A DNA stretch of 64,000 nucleotides, from assembly GCF_014836415.1 (NCBI RefSeq), contig NZ_JACSQY010000001.1, positions 434,001-498,000 of the forward strand, written 5' to 3'. Positions 49,579 to 59,281 of this stretch are shown piece after piece. The translations under genes and the position numbers were made by a program. The notes under the pieces are model-generated. The model did no database searches, had not been told where the DNA came from, and was given only the letters and a program-made list of their open reading frames with translations. The number at the start of each line of letters is the position of its first letter. The first letter of the stretch is position 1. The stretch comes from Sporosarcina gallistercoris (GTDB lineage Bacteria > Bacillota > Bacilli > Bacillales_A > Planococcaceae).

Positions 49579-50057
49579 TATGCCACCTTATCTTTCTTGT
49601 TCTTTTTTTCTTCTAAAATCATATGAAGGATTACGAGAACAACCCCGGCTGTCAAAGCTGCATCTGCTACATTGAATATCGGAAAATCATAGTTCATGAC
49701 CGGGATAAGTACGCTGACAAAGTCGACCACTTCACCCCTTATCATCCGGTCAATAAAATTTCCGATAGCGCCTCCAAGCAATAGCATCAGACTCCATGCA
49801 AATAACGGTTCGTTCTTTCCTTCTTTTTGAAAATAGTAAACGATGCCGCCTACAACGACAATCGTAACAATTGCAAACAACCACATTTGACCTTCCAGCA
49901 TCCCCCACGCCGCACCGCGATTCCGGTGAGACAACAAGCCAAGATACGGTTCGATCAAAGGAATTCGTTCTCCGATTTCCATATTAGTAGCGACCAACCA
50001 TTTTGTCAGCTGATCGACCAAAATAACAAGCGCCGCAATACCATAATAAATGAACAA
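49578..50057 (-). CDS. lspA: Lipoprotein signal peptidase
   Basis: LspA cleaves prolipoprotein signal peptides. The 159-residue protein has four hydrophobic segments, the conserved VDQLTKWLVATNMEIGE (about 14-30), and the catalytic aspartates in GNFIDRMIRGEVVDF and FNVADAALTAGVVL. A polar, lysine-rich tail follows. It lies between ileS and ylyB; ylyA, which B. subtilis has near here, is absent. Confidence 0.95.
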   Translation of the reverse strand: MFIYYGIAALVILVDQLTKWLVATNMEIGERIPLIEPYLGLLSHRNRGAAWGMLEGQMWLFAIVTIVVVGGIVYYFQKEGKNEPLFAWSLMLLLGGAIGNFIDRMIRGEVVDFVSVLIPVMNYDFPIFNVADAALTAGVVLVILHMILEEKKNKKDKVA

Positions 50058-50139
50058 CCCGGTTCCCTCCGTCCTGCAGTATCCTGTTTAGTTTATCATA
50101 CCCTAACCCATCACGCGCAAGTACAAACAAGGATGAATG

Positions 50140-50186
50140 AAAAAAGACGCTGCAAGACCCGATTAGACGGATTGCAGCGTCTTTTT
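50140..50186 (-). terminator. Intrinsic terminator after ileS
   Basis: On the minus strand AAAAAGACGCTGCAA pairs almost perfectly with TTGCAGCGTCTTTTT around an internal AT-rich and GTCT region, and is followed by more T. It lies immediately after the ileS stop and separates it from lspA. The stem is symmetric enough to work on both strands. Confidence 0.85.
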
Positions 50187-50192
50187 AGTTAT

Positions 50193-52949
50193 TTATGCAT
50201 AGTGATGTGCAACAACGTCTGCGCAACGCTCACACAACTCAGGATAGTCATTGCTTGCACCGACTGTCTCTGAAATTGTCCAGCAGCGTTCACATTTTTC
50301 ACCGGCTGCTTTTTCAACAGCTACAAGACCTGTAGTAAGTGAAACTGCATTTTCAGACATGTCGGATGATGCAACAACGCTGAATTTCGAAACGATGAAG
50401 AATTGAGCAAAGTCGATTTCCTCCGTTTCAAAGAGTGGAGCAAGTTCATCACGGACAGCTACCGTTACGTGCGCTTCCAATGATTTACCGATTGTCTTGT
50501 TATTGCGTGCTTCTTCCAACGCTTTCAACACATCGTCACGGACAAGCATCAGCTGGTCAAACTGTGTACGAAGTTCAGTTGCTTCCAATTCTTTTGCTTC
50601 TGGCATATCCGTAAGCTGGATGCTTTCTGCTGTCTCATGTTCCAAATAAGCCCACATTTCGTCTGCTGTATGCGGCAAGATTGGCGCAACTAGCTTCAGT
50701 AACGCTAGAAGTGCATCATACATCACGGTCTGCATCGCACGACGGTGTGGATGATCAGCAGCTTCGATGTACACAACGTCTTTAGCGATATCAAGGTAGA
50801 ACGAGCTTAATGTACCTGTACAGAACGAGTTGATCGCATGATAGACAGTTGCGAACTCGTATCGGTCGTATGCCGTTCTCACATCACGAACCAAATCCTG
50901 AAGCTTCACATACACATACTGATCCACTGGACGTAAATCTTCAAACGCAACCGTATCTGTACCCGGTGTGAAGTCTGCAGTATTTCCGTGAAGGAAACGG
51001 ACGGTGTTACGGATTTTACGGTATACTTCTGAAACTTGCTTGAAGTTTGAATCAGAAACTCGGACGTCCGCAGTATAATCCACTGAAGAGACCCAAAGAC
51101 GTAGAATATCCGCTCCGAATTGGTTTGTCACTTTAGATGGAAGGATAACGTTACCAATTGATTTACTCATCTTGCGTCCTTCACCGTCTAATGTGAAACC
51201 GTGGCTCAATAAGCCTTTATATGGTGCGATTCCATTGATTGCAACACTTGTTGTCAAGGAAGAGTTGAACCATCCGCGGTATTGGTCAGATCCTTCGAGA
51301 TAGAGATCTGCCGGATAAGATAGGTCATCACGCTCTTCAAGGACGCCTTGATGGGTTGATCCTGAGTCGAACCATACATCCATGATATCCGTTTCTTTCG
51401 AGAACGTACCATTCGGACTTCCTTTGTGAGAGAAGTCTTTCGGTAGTAACTCTTTCGTGTCCCACTCGAACCAGATGTTAGAACCGTGCTCACGGAACAA
51501 TGCAGAAATATGGTCGATTGTTTCATCCGTAATGATCGGTTCGCCATCTTCTGCATAAAACACAGGAATCGGAACACCCCAAACGCGTTGACGGGAAATA
51601 CACCAGTCGCCACGGTCGCGGATCATATTATAGAGTCGGGTTTCACCCCAAGAAGGCGTGAATTCCGTCTTACGGATCGCTTCAAGAAGCTCGTCACGGA
51701 ATGATTCGATTGATGCAAACCATTGTGCAGTAGCACGATAGATAACAGGTTTTTTCGTGCGCCAGTCATGCGGGTACGAGTGTGTGAAGAACGAAAGCTT
51801 TTCAAGTGCTCCCACTTCTTTCAGCTTTTCTGTAACTGCTTTGTTAGCATCTTCATAGAACAACCCTTCAAATAATGGAGCTTCAGCAGTCATGACGCCA
51901 CGATCGTTAACTGGAGAGAGTACTTCCAGACCGTATTGTTTTGACACGTAAAAGTCATCTTCACCGTGTCCTGGAGCCGTGTGAACACAGCCAGTACCAG
52001 CGTCAGCTGTTACATGCTCACCTAGCATAACCAGTGATTCACGATCGTAAATCGGGTGACTTGCAGTAATGCGTTCAAGTTCGCGTCCTTTGAACTCTTT
52101 TGAAGCCGCGTAGTTTTCCCATCCTAATTCAGTTGCTAGACTCTCCACTAAATCTTTAGCCACTAGGAACTTTTTATCGTTTGCTTCAACAAGAGTATAA
52201 ACAAAGTCAGGGTGTACGGAAATCCCTAGGTTTGCAGGAATCGTCCAAGGAGTTGTCGTCCAGATCAAGAAGTTGACATCTGAATCCAACACGCCTTTAC
52301 CGTCACGGACCGGGAAGCTGACATAGATCGAAGGTGATTTTTTATCCTGATATTCAATTTCGGCTTCCGCTAAAGCAGTTTCAGATGAAGGGGACCAGTA
52401 AACTGGCTTTAAGCCCTTGTAAATGAAGCCTTTTTTCGCCATGTCGCCGAATACTTTAATTTGACGGGACTCGAATTCTGGTTTGAGCGTGATATACGGG
52501 TTATCCCAATCGCCTCGAACACCTAGACGTTTGAATTGTGAACGTTGGTTGTCGATTTGTGTGAGTGCATAGTCTTTACACATTTCACGGAACTCCGCAA
52601 TGCTGTGTTCTTTGCGTTTCACGCCTTTGTTCACAAGCGCTTGCTCAATCGGCAAACCGTGCGTATCCCAGCCCGGGACGTACGGGGCGTGGAAGCCTGT
52701 CATGGACTTGTGTCGGACAATGATGTCTTTCAACACTTTGTTCAACGCGTGACCCATGTGGAGATCCCCGTTTGCATAGGGAGGTCCGTCATGAAGGATG
52801 AACGTCGGTTTCCCTTTTGTCCGTTCCTGCACTTTCGCGTACATATTGTCCTTCTCCCACTGTTCTTGCATTTGCGGTTCTTTAGTCGGCAAACCGCCTC
52901 TCATCGGAAAGTCAGTTTTCGGCATAAGTAACGTGTCTTTATAATCCAT
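50193..52949 (-). CDS. ileS: Isoleucyl-tRNA synthetase
   Basis: IleS charges tRNA-Ile and edits valine. The 918-residue protein starts [20 protein letters not shown] and has the HIGH-like [19 protein letters not shown] (about 57-75), the CP1 editing region [17 protein letters not shown], the KMSKS motif in [15 protein letters not shown] (about 592-606), and C-terminal zinc cysteines CERCWTIS and CERCADVV. The ATG at 52949 has AAAGGAGGAA upstream. The longer open frame upstream runs into the T-box leader and repeat and is not coding. Confidence 0.98.
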   Translation of the reverse strand: MDYKDTLLMPKTDFPMRGGLPTKEPQMQEQWEKDNMYAKVQERTKGKPTFILHDGPPYANGDLHMGHALNKVLKDIIVRHKSMTGFHAPYVPGWDTHGLPIEQALVNKGVKRKEHSIAEFREMCKDYALTQIDNQRSQFKRLGVRGDWDNPYITLKPEFESRQIKVFGDMAKKGFIYKGLKPVYWSPSSETALAEAEIEYQDKKSPSIYVSFPVRDGKGVLDSDVNFLIWTTTPWTIPANLGISVHPDFVYTLVEANDKKFLVAKDLVESLATELGWENYAASKEFKGRELERITASHPIYDRESLVMLGEHVTADAGTGCVHTAPGHGEDDFYVSKQYGLEVLSPVNDRGVMTAEAPLFEGLFYEDANKAVTEKLKEVGALEKLSFFTHSYPHDWRTKKPVIYRATAQWFASIESFRDELLEAIRKTEFTPSWGETRLYNMIRDRGDWCISRQRVWGVPIPVFYAEDGEPIITDETIDHISALFREHGSNIWFEWDTKELLPKDFSHKGSPNGTFSKETDIMDVWFDSGSTHQGVLEERDDLSYPADLYLEGSDQYRGWFNSSLTTSVAINGIAPYKGLLSHGFTLDGEGRKMSKSIGNVILPSKVTNQFGADILRLWVSSVDYTADVRVSDSNFKQVSEVYRKIRNTVRFLHGNTADFTPGTDTVAFEDLRPVDQYVYVKLQDLVRDVRTAYDRYEFATVYHAINSFCTGTLSSFYLDIAKDVVYIEAADHPHRRAMQTVMYDALLALLKLVAPILPHTADEMWAYLEHETAESIQLTDMPEAKELEATELRTQFDQLMLVRDDVLKALEEARNNKTIGKSLEAHVTVAVRDELAPLFETEEIDFAQFFIVSKFSVVASSDMSENAVSLTTGLVAVEKAAGEKCERCWTISETVGASNDYPELCERCADVVAHHYA

Positions 52950-53011
52950 TCCAATTCCTCCTTTGATGTATGTTACTTTTAACATAGAAATAGCTGATAG
53001 TAGGAGTAACC

Positions 53012-53139
53012 GTTGATTGTAGCGCAGGGCGGCGACTCCGGAGGGATCAGCGAAGATCGAAGACCCTGGACTGAGCGCAGCGAGGGAAGCGGCTGAGATC
53101 GAGCCCCTCGGAAAGCGTCCGCCCGGAGCGGAAATCAAC
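53012..53139. repeat. 128-bp palindromic repeat in the ileS leader
   Basis: The element is bounded by GTTGATT and AATCAAC. Inside lie GGGCGGCGACTCCGGAGGG at one end and GGAAAGCGTCCGCCCGGAGC at the other, with an imperfectly self-complementary GC-rich middle. Its base composition is far richer in GC than its surroundings. It resembles, from memory, a dispersed intergenic repeat family common in Bacillales that begins and ends with GTTGATTTCCGCTCC-type ends. It lies between the T-box terminator and the ileS start, so it is transcribed in the ileS mRNA. Confidence 0.85.
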
Positions 53140-53165
53140 ACAGTAAAACCTAACATATAAAACAT

Positions 53166-53415
53166 CAAAAAATCCCCATCCCTGTAAAAGGGACGAGGAT
53201 TGTGCTCGCGATACCACCCTAGTTGCAGCCGAAACCTCTCGACTGCCTCTCGAACACCATAACGGGGTGTGCTCCGGGATTGCATTGCTGCAATCCGGCT
53301 CCAGAGTGATCTTCCTTTCCAACCTGCAATCGGGCTCCCACTATCCCCGACTCGCTAATTCACAGCCTATTTGGAAAGTACTGTCTCTTTCGATGCCTGT
53401 CATTCATTATGAACC
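53166..53415 (-). ncRNA. Isoleucine T-box riboswitch of ileS
   Basis: The leader contains stem I with an AUC specifier (53308-53310, in AAGATCACTCTGGAGC), and the T-box AGGGTGGTATCGCG (about 53207-53220), one base off the usual ACCGCG. The terminator AATCCTCGTCCC/GGGATGGGGATT follows with TTTTTT (53166-53200). The UGGU of the T-box pairs with the ACCA end of uncharged tRNA. Uncharged tRNA-Ile would stabilise the antiterminator and raise ileS expression. Confidence 0.93.
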
Positions 53416-53417
53416 AT

Positions 53418-53447
53418 ATTATAGGGGCGGACAGCCCGTAAAGTCAA
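53418..53447 (-). promoter_or_regulatory. Sigma-A promoter of ileS
   Basis: TTGACT (53442-53447) and a perfect TATAAT (53418-53423) are 18 bases apart on the minus strand, just before stem I of the T-box and just after the divIVA stop. This is the strongest promoter in the window. Confidence 0.8.
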
Positions 53448-53454
53448 GTGCCTG

Positions 53455-53961
53455 TTACTCTTGGTCTGCAGCTGTTTGCAGTTGCTTCGTGTTCTGTTCA
53501 TAGTCCAGAAGCGTATCCCAATCATCCATCTTCACTAAATCCAACTGAGCTTCAATCAGCATGCGGAATCGATTACGGAATACTTTGGACTGTTTTTTCA
53601 AGTCTTCGATCTCCATCGAGATTTCTCGTGAACGGGATAGTGCTTCGTTGACAATGCGATCTGCATTCTTTTCAGCTTCTTTAATGATGAGCTTGGATTC
53701 CTGAGTGGAATTTCTTCGAACGTCCTCTGCCGCTTCTTGAGCTATCATGATCGATTTCTGCAGCGTTTCTTCAATAGCATTGAAATGCGCCACTTGCTCT
53801 TCGGTTTCTTTCAATTTACGAGTCAGTTCCTTGTTTTCTTCGAGCAGGTTTTCATAATCTTTCATGAGTTGCTCGAGAAATTCATTCACTTCATCTTCAT
53901 CGTACCCACGCCATCTGCTTCCAAACGTTTTATTATGTATATCAATTGGTGTAAGCGCCAT
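53455..53961 (-). CDS. divIVA: Cell division/polar scaffold protein DivIVA
   Basis: DivIVA binds negatively curved membrane at poles and septa, and tethers Min and sporulation factors. The 168-residue protein starts MALTPIDIHNKTFGSRWRGY followed by DEDEVNEFLEQ, the lipid-binding domain (phenylalanine near residue 13). A long coiled coil follows (about 28-165). It stands between ylmH and ileS, the standard place, with its own promoter. Confidence 0.97.
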   Translation of the reverse strand: MALTPIDIHNKTFGSRWRGYDEDEVNEFLEQLMKDYENLLEENKELTRKLKETEEQVAHFNAIEETLQKSIMIAQEAAEDVRRNSTQESKLIIKEAEKNADRIVNEALSRSREISMEIEDLKKQSKVFRNRFRMLIEAQLDLVKMDDWDTLLDYEQNTKQLQTAADQE

Positions 53962-54005
53962 GCAAGTCTCTCCCCTTTTGATGTTCGTTATTCGTTATAA
54001 CGTTG

Positions 54006-54034
54006 ACTATAACAGAAAACAGGCTTTTTCTAAA
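54006..54034 (-). promoter_or_regulatory. Possible sigma-A promoter of divIVA
   Basis: TTTAGA (54029-54034) and TATAGT (54006-54011) have a 17-base spacer on the minus strand, about 45 bases before the start. A short palindrome GTTATAACG lies between the -10 and the gene. Confidence 0.45.
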
Positions 54035-54049
54035 GTCTGTCCACAAAAA

Positions 54050-54826
54050 TCATTCCAACTTCCCAGTAACCAAACGAATTTTGTCCTTCTTAGTCCTGCC
54101 TTCTATTGCAATCACTTTATATCGGCCATGACCTCTGATGGAAAGAATATCCGATTCATTCAACTCAAATGAAGGTTGTTCCACAACGCGCCAATTCACT
54201 TTCACTTTCCCCCCGTGAATGTATGTCCCCGATTTCTGGCGAGCAATATTCAATAATGCTGCAACGACTGTATCCAGGCGAAGTGAACTGATGATTTGGG
54301 TTTCTTCTGTCCAGACCTCTTCGAGCGCAATCCAGTCCTCGCAATCCGGCAACTCAGTCAAATGGAGCTTTGCTTTGCCAGCTGAAGTGAAATTGGCAGT
54401 CAAATACGTACTTAGCTCCATCACACTCGCCAATTGAACGTCCCCGTCCCTCAAACGGATATCACCGAATTTCGCCCGGTCCAAACCAAGTCCCATTAAC
54501 GCACCAAGAACGGCAGGATGCTCCAGCGTCAGAAATTTGGAAGCGTAACGAACGTCAAAGACAACAATTTGGAAGTCATCACGAGTCGGTTCGTAATAAT
54601 CTGGATAGATAAGCATCCGTTTCCGCTCCGCCCCCTCAAATCCTCCATCCTCCGCTACGAGTAAGCCACTTCCTTTCACAACTGATTCTAAAATGAAGCG
54701 CTGACGCGGATCAAGAAAATCGGTCAATTTAGGGGAATAGGAATCCTCGACCTCTCTCGCCCAGTCCGAGGCCATTTCAATAAAGGGCTGCTCTTCTTTT
54801 CTAAAGTGTTGTAAGATGCCATCCAT
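54050..54826 (-). CDS. rqcP: S4-domain RNA-binding protein YlmH (RqcP)
   Basis: The B. subtilis YlmH protein has been linked to ribosome-associated quality control as a partner of RqcH on 50S subunits. The 258-residue protein has an N-terminal domain (1-175) with conserved ILESVVKGSGLLVAEDGGFE, and a C-terminal S4 domain (about 180-250) holding SSLRLDTVVAALLNIARQKS and the strand GKVKVNWRVVEQPSFELNE. rqcH is in the same window. Naming it rqcP rests on synteny with ylmH. Confidence 0.87.
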   Translation of the reverse strand: MDGILQHFRKEEQPFIEMASDWAREVEDSYSPKLTDFLDPRQRFILESVVKGSGLLVAEDGGFEGAERKRMLIYPDYYEPTRDDFQIVVFDVRYASKFLTLEHPAVLGALMGLGLDRAKFGDIRLRDGDVQLASVMELSTYLTANFTSAGKAKLHLTELPDCEDWIALEEVWTEETQIISSLRLDTVVAALLNIARQKSGTYIHGGKVKVNWRVVEQPSFELNESDILSIRGHGRYKVIAIEGRTKKDKIRLVTGKLE

Positions 54827-54845
54827 TGTACACGTCTCCTTATAG

Positions 54846-54869
54846 AAAAATCCCCACAGCGTGAGGATT
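54846..54869 (-). terminator. Intrinsic terminator after yggT
   Basis: On the minus strand AATCCTCA pairs with TGGGGATT around CGCTG, followed by TTTTTC. It lies about 30 bases after the yggT stop, separating it from ylmH. Confidence 0.7.
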
Positions 54870-54901
54870 GGTTCAACGAAATGATTGTTCAGTTCAGCAC
54901 A

Positions 54902-55186
54902 TTATAGTAAACGTAAAAAGAAGTTGAATACAGGCGCAAGCCCCTGCCCGATAAACCGTAATGCAAGCAAGGCAATAATAGGGGAAATATCAATCATTCC
55001 AAGAGGTGGAATGAATTTTCTGAAAAACCCTAAATATGGCTCTGCAATCTTTTCAAGAATTCTACCGAACTTTGTTTCTCTGGAAGCCGGTACCCATGAC
55101 ATCAAAATGTAGATGACGAGCAAAATGGAATAGATGGAAAGTGCATAAGTAATTACATTATAAAGCTGGATTAATAATTCTGCCAT
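54902..55186 (-). CDS. ylmG: YggT-family membrane protein (YlmG)
   Basis: This is a 94-residue protein with two hydrophobic spans (about 15-33 and 65-90). It has the family signature ILMSWVPASRETKFGRILE and EPYLGFFRKFIPPLGMIDIS. It is a DUF/YggT-domain protein associated with division clusters; its role in membrane protein or septum biology is unsettled. It sits between sepF and ylmH, and its start follows GAGGTG. Confidence 0.9.
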   Translation of the reverse strand: MAELLIQLYNVITYALSIYSILLVIYILMSWVPASRETKFGRILEKIAEPYLGFFRKFIPPLGMIDISPIIALLALRFIGQGLAPVFNFFLRLL

Positions 55187-55205
55187 TACAGTTGGTACAC
55201 CTCAT

Positions 55206-55682
55206 TCAGTTTCTTTCATTCAAATATTCGGAGATCGAACCATTCACTTCTACGTTTTCCGGAACGCAGAGGAAAATATCTGTGCCAATCCGTTGGATAT
55301 CACCATTCAGTGCATATACCGATCCGCTCAGGAAATCGACAATTCGAATTCCTTGCTCACGGTCGATACGCTGCAAATTGACAATAACGGCTCGCTTATT
55401 CGTCAGATGTTCTGATATATCCTGAGCTTCAGCATAGACACGGGGTTCTACTAAAATCACCTTCGATGACTTTTGGACGCTTTGTAAGCTCACAATGTTC
55501 CCGGCAGTCTGAGGTTCCTTGCGATTCTGCTTAGGCAAGGGGGCGTTTTTCATAGAGGGCTGTTTGTTCGGCTTCCGTTCCGGCTGTGTGGGAGCCACTT
55601 GGTGCTTGGCAGCTGTTTCTTGCGCAGCCGCTTCTTCTTCATCAAGGTAAAACCATTTTTCGAATTTGTTTTTTATGCTCAT
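55206..55682 (-). CDS. sepF: Cell division protein SepF
   Basis: SepF binds FtsZ filaments and the membrane and shapes the division septum. The 158-residue protein has an N-terminal amphipathic helix ([13 protein letters not shown]), a proline-rich linker (about 25-60), and the SepF core (about 65-150) with [38 protein letters not shown] and the [18 protein letters not shown] strand pair. It overlaps ylmE by ATGA. Confidence 0.95.
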   Translation of the reverse strand: MSIKNKFEKWFYLDEEEAAAQETAAKHQVAPTQPERKPNKQPSMKNAPLPKQNRKEPQTAGNIVSLQSVQKSSKVILVEPRVYAEAQDISEHLTNKRAVIVNLQRIDREQGIRIVDFLSGSVYALNGDIQRIGTDIFLCVPENVEVNGSISEYLNERN

Positions 55683-56371
55683 TCGTCTCCCTCGCTCTCC
55701 GAACCGACGAGTGCAGTCCCAATTCGCACATGGGTTGCGCCCTCTTCGATTGCAATACTGTAATCATTCGACATACCCATGGACAATTTGGTTACCGGAG
55801 CGTGCTGCATCTTTTCAGCTGCAAGCTGATCCCTCAGTTCCCGCAATTCTCTAAAGACTTTTCGGATTGTATCTTGATCTTCAGTGAGTGGCGCCATCGT
55901 CATAAGACCGATCACTCGTATTTTATCGTAACCGCTTAATGACTCGATAAAGCTTTGAGTTTCAGCTGGCGATAGTCCTGATTTTGAATCTTCCCCGGAC
56001 ACATTGACTTGTACGAAACAGTCAACTGGTTCAACCGCACGTTTCTGGATTTCTTTCGCTAAACTCAATCGATCCAACGAATGCAAGTAATCAATGCGCT
56101 CGATGATCTCTTTCACTTTACGACTTTGTACATTTCCGATGAAATGCCAAACAGCTCCTTGAGGAATCTCGTGTTGTTTAGCAAGAAGCCCTTCAGGTCG
56201 GTTCTCACCCAGATGGATGATCCCTTGGTCCAAAACGTTTTGTGTACGCTCTTCAGACACTTGCTTAGTGACTGCAATAACCGTGACTTCATCACGATTT
56301 CTGCCGACACGTTCACACGCCTGGCAGATTGTCTCTTCGATTGTATTTATACGCTGCTGTAATGGTAACAT
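55679..56371 (-). CDS. ylmE: YggS-family pyridoxal-phosphate-binding protein (YlmE)
   Basis: This PLP homeostasis protein holds PLP by a lysine in an alanine-racemase-like barrel. The residue is the lysine in [19 protein letters not shown] (about 31-49). [15 protein letters not shown] and [19 protein letters not shown] follow, and [20 protein letters not shown] holds the phosphate-site glycines. About 230 residues. ATG at 56371 or a GTG at 56380 could start it; neither has a clear ribosome site. ylmD, which lies between ylmC and ylmE in B. subtilis, is missing. Confidence 0.9.
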   Translation of the reverse strand: MLPLQQRINTIEETICQACERVGRNRDEVTVIAVTKQVSEERTQNVLDQGIIHLGENRPEGLLAKQHEIPQGAVWHFIGNVQSRKVKEIIERIDYLHSLDRLSLAKEIQKRAVEPVDCFVQVNVSGEDSKSGLSPAETQSFIESLSGYDKIRVIGLMTMAPLTEDQDTIRKVFRELRELRDQLAAEKMQHAPVTKLSMGMSNDYSIAIEEGATHVRIGTALVGSESEGDE

Positions 56372-56439
56372 CCTAATCACTACTTTTCTCGATACTTTGT
56401 TCTATTGTATCAATCAGACGCCTAGTTATCAACGATAAG

Positions 56440-56685
56440 TCACTTTTTAGCATCTTTCTTTTGAATAAGTACGATATCTTTTCCTATCGTAACAACTTCA
56501 TCATAACCAAACTGTTTTTGGTCTTTTATGCGCATTTCCATAAACAGCGATCGTTCCGTATCACCGATATGGAGCGTATCAATTTTACCTTTTGTTATAT
56601 CGATTGCCGCATCTTGTATGAACCCAAGAAATTTCCCGCGTTGCATATCGATCACTTCTTTTTTTTGAAATTCTGAAAAGCGCAT
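56440..56685 (-). CDS. ylmC: YlmC/YmxH-family PRC-barrel sporulation-linked protein
   Basis: This 81-residue protein starts MRFSEFQKKEVIDMQRGKFL and has a PRC-barrel core (about 15-75) with GFIQDAAIDITKGKIDTLHI followed by GYDEVVTIGKDIVLI. It lies after sigG, as ylmC/ymxH genes do; no precise function is known. The start has AAAGGGGGA just upstream. Confidence 0.88.
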   Translation of the reverse strand: MRFSEFQKKEVIDMQRGKFLGFIQDAAIDITKGKIDTLHIGDTERSLFMEMRIKDQKQFGYDEVVTIGKDIVLIQKKDAKK

Positions 56686-56724
56686 AGAAATCCCCCTTTT
56701 TCATATTCTATGCAGATAGTCGTA

Positions 56725-56756
56725 CAAAAAAAACGCAATGCAATGTAGCATCGCGT
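56725..56756 (-). terminator. Intrinsic terminator after sigG
   Basis: On the minus strand ACGC and ATGC pair with GCAT and GCGT, and eight T follow. It lies right after sigG and before ylmC. Confidence 0.78.
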
Positions 56757-56762
56757 CCTTAT

Positions 56763-57548
56763 TTATTTACTTTGTTCCATACCTTCCCGAATTTGAGCGA
56801 TCGCTTGCTTCTCCAAGCGGGAAATTTGAGCCTGAGAAATGCCAAGTTCCCGAGCGATTTCCGTCTGTGTCTGTCCGAGATAAAACCTTTTAGATAAAAT
56901 CAGCTGCTGGCGATTATCCAGTCCTGTCATCGTTTCCTTCATCGACACATAAGTCGACCAGCGTTCTTCCGATACTGTCTTATCGTGCAGTTGGTCCATC
57001 ATATATACGGGATCTCCACCATCGCCATTCATCGGTTCGTGCAGGGACATCGGGTCTTGTATAGCATCCAGTGCAAATAAGATATCTTCTTCCGGGATGT
57101 CCGTCATTTTAGCTAAGTCCGAAATTCTTGGTTCCTTTTGGTGTTCGTTGATGAATTCTTCTTTTGCACGGATTGCTTTATAGGCAATATCTCGGAGCGA
57201 GCGTGACACTCGAACGGAATGATGATCTCTCAAATGACGTTTGATTTCCCCAACAATCATTGGTACTGCATACGTCGAAAATCGGACATTGTGTTTTAGA
57301 TCGAAGTTGTCAATCGATTTCAGCAGTCCTACACAACCGACTTGAAATAAATCATCTGCTTGTTCTCCACGATAGGCAAATCGCTGCACAAGGCTTAGGA
57401 CGAGGCGCAAGTTCGCTGTTACGAGTTCGTCTCTGGCTGATTCATCACCACTTTGCAGACGGATGAATGTTTCTTTCATGACTTCACTCGACAGAAGCGG
57501 CAAAGTAGATGTATCTATACCGCAAATTTCCACTCTTGTACGTACCAT
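56763..57548 (-). CDS. sigG: RNA polymerase sigma-G, late forespore sigma factor
   Basis: Sigma-G directs late forespore genes after engulfment. The 261-residue protein starts MVRTRVEICGIDTSTLPLLS, the anti-sigma-sensitive N-terminus. Region 2 contains NLRLVLSLVQRFAYRGEQAD (about 47-66), with GLLKSIDNFDLKHNVRFSTY following. Region 4 carries LGQTQTEIARELGISQAQIS (about 228-247). It lies 93 bases from sigE, the standard spoIIGA-sigE-sigG arrangement, and is followed by a terminator. Confidence 0.97.
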   Translation of the reverse strand: MVRTRVEICGIDTSTLPLLSSEVMKETFIRLQSGDESARDELVTANLRLVLSLVQRFAYRGEQADDLFQVGCVGLLKSIDNFDLKHNVRFSTYAVPMIVGEIKRHLRDHHSVRVSRSLRDIAYKAIRAKEEFINEHQKEPRISDLAKMTDIPEEDILFALDAIQDPMSLHEPMNGDGGDPVYMMDQLHDKTVSEERWSTYVSMKETMTGLDNRQQLILSKRFYLGQTQTEIARELGISQAQISRLEKQAIAQIREGMEQSK

Positions 57549-57641
57549 CTGAATTCCTCCGTATTCTGTAGATGACTGTACGAGATAGCTTATCCTCTGA
57601 GTGGAGTTCTATGCGGTTTTCTGAAACGCCAATTTCAACCA

Positions 57642-58352
57642 TTAGGCAATCGGATGGTTCAAACGATCGCGGAGTTCTGAAATTATCTTCTTTTCCAATC
57701 GGGAAATATACGATTGGGAAATGCCAAGTAAGTCAGCTACTTCCTTTTGTGTCATTTCAATTTTCCCTGTCAGTCCGAATCTGCATTCCATAATGTGTCG
57801 TTCCCGGTCACTAAGCGTAGTGACAGCGTCAATCATATGTTGGCGCTCAATCTTCTTTTCAACATCATCTGTAATGATATCTTCATCCGTCCCTAAAATA
57901 TCAGATAGCAGAAGCTCATTCCCATCCGCATCTGAATTGAGAGGTTCGTCAAAAGAAATTTCTGACCTGGTGCGATTCGTTTTACGTAAATGCATCAGGA
58001 TTTCGTTTTCTATACAACGTGATGCGTAGGTTGCTAATTTTATGTTTTTATCACTTTTGAACGTTTCAATTGCTTTGATCAAACCAATTGCCCCAATACT
58101 GATCAAGTCTTCAATATGTGTATTCGTATTATCAAAACGCCGGGCAATGTAAACAACCAGACGTAAATTCTTTTCAATAAGACGATCCCTCGCTTGTTGG
58201 TCACCCGCCATATATGCTGCGATTGTTTCCGCTTCTTCTTCTCTCGTAAGAGGTTTCGGTAACGATTCATGTCCGCCAATATAGTACGTACCATTTTTCT
58301 TTTTAAAAATCCCAGCAAGTACTGATAGCCATTTCTTCAATTCATGTAGCAT
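57642..58352 (-). CDS. sigE: RNA polymerase sigma-E precursor, mother-cell sigma factor
   Basis: Sigma-E runs the early mother-cell programme after cleavage of its pro-sequence by SpoIIGA. The 236-residue protein starts [19 protein letters not shown], a hydrophobic pro-sequence. Cleavage is predicted between the two tyrosines of TYYIGG (residues 23 and 24) by comparison with B. subtilis. Region 2 has [20 protein letters not shown] and [14 protein letters not shown]. Region 4 has [23 protein letters not shown] at 58352 overlaps the spoIIGA stop by 11 bases and follows GAAGGGG; earlier in-frame starts are rejected. Confidence 0.97.
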   Translation of the reverse strand: MLHELKKWLSVLAGIFKKKNGTYYIGGHESLPKPLTREEEAETIAAYMAGDQQARDRLIEKNLRLVVYIARRFDNTNTHIEDLISIGAIGLIKAIETFKSDKNIKLATYASRCIENEILMHLRKTNRTRSEISFDEPLNSDADGNELLLSDILGTDEDIITDDVEKKIERQHMIDAVTTLSDRERHIMECRFGLTGKIEMTQKEVADLLGISQSYISRLEKKIISELRDRLNHPIA

Positions 58353-59202
58353 GAAGCATTCCCCTTCCTTCTTCTCTAGTTTCCAAGGCAGATACATGTA
58401 AGATTGCGGATGCACTATGTGGATAACGTGCATCATCAGCAGTTAAAACGATATAGCCTTTTTCAAGTGCTCGATTCCCTTCCAATTCCCAGTCGTCAAA
58501 ACGAATTCCAACAGCCCAATTCGCTCCATCAACCGTTTGAATCCGAATAAGACGCAATTGCTTACTAAATCGTTCAGGAAATTGTGACAAGTCAGGAATT
58601 GCGCCTTGTTCGTTCCCAACTCGCTGCAGGCTATGGAGCAAGTCATCAGGAATTATCTGCTGAATAGCTCGCAGTGATACAAAATGGACAGCCTCGTTGG
58701 ACAACGGTTCTGTACAGCTATTGCCTGTATCTATGAACACGCGAAGTTGTATCGAAGAACCGAAAAGCTGCAATACTGAGCTGCACGCAAATTCTGAGAA
58801 CCTGCTGATTTTACGGACATCGAGCCATTTCACTTTTACGAGTTGGAGGCAGCCATAAGCAAGTGCTACATAGAAGACCAATCGATATTGGAAACTTTGC
58901 CCCCATTGACTGAATGGAAGTGCCGATAACAGTCCGCCGGCTACAAAAGCACCGATTATCACTAATCCGACAGATGCTTTCCAGAGACGTGCAGAAAAAC
59001 CGAATGCACAGCTTGTCATGATTGCAAACGCAGTCAACGACGCAACGAAGGAACCCGGGAAAGCAACCGCCGGAATTGCCCCTGCAAAAGCTGCTAACGC
59101 CAATCTCTTCTTGCGGATTTTTGTATTACCGGTCGCATTGGCAAATGACAGAACGGTATAATTGAAAACCATATTGATAATAATCATGACTTCCCCATAC
59201 AT
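58342..59202 (-). CDS. spoIIGA: Sporulation sigma-E factor processing peptidase SpoIIGA
   Basis: SpoIIGA is a membrane aspartic protease that cleaves pro-sigma-E. The 286-residue protein has five hydrophobic segments in the first 125 residues (starting [20 protein letters not shown]). The catalytic domain contains [16 protein letters not shown] (aspartate at residue 158). It is the first gene of spoIIGA-sigE, with a likely Spo0A-type promoter upstream. Confidence 0.94.
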   Translation of the reverse strand: MYGEVMIIINMVFNYTVLSFANATGNTKIRKKRLALAAFAGAIPAVAFPGSFVASLTAFAIMTSCAFGFSARLWKASVGLVIIGAFVAGGLLSALPFSQWGQSFQYRLVFYVALAYGCLQLVKVKWLDVRKISRFSEFACSSVLQLFGSSIQLRVFIDTGNSCTEPLSNEAVHFVSLRAIQQIIPDDLLHSLQRVGNEQGAIPDLSQFPERFSKQLRLIRIQTVDGANWAVGIRFDDWELEGNRALEKGYIVLTADDARYPHSASAILHVSALETREEGRGMLHAT

Positions 59203-59223
59203 AGGCTGTCCTCCTTGTTTGCA

Positions 59224-59256
59224 AGACTACCATTTTTCCATCACGAGTTTTGTCAC
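59224..59256 (-). promoter_or_regulatory. Candidate sporulation-type spoIIG promoter with long spacer
   Basis: On the minus strand GTGACA (59251-59256) and TAGTCT (59224-59229) have a 21-base spacer. The B. subtilis spoIIG promoter is known for a similarly long (22-base) spacer that needs Spo0A. A candidate Spo0A box lies further upstream. Confidence 0.45.
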
Positions 59257-59281
59257 TTTACGGAATGACCTCAAAGAAAAG

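Noticed and set aside
52950..53285. 112-codon upstream extension of the ileS frame
   Set aside because: It runs through the T-box, terminator and palindromic repeat, lacks any ribosome site, and homologues begin at the ATG at 52949.
53047..53322. 91-codon minus-strand frame across the ileS leader
   Set aside because: It lies over the T-box and the repeat; its composition follows the palindrome, not a protein family.
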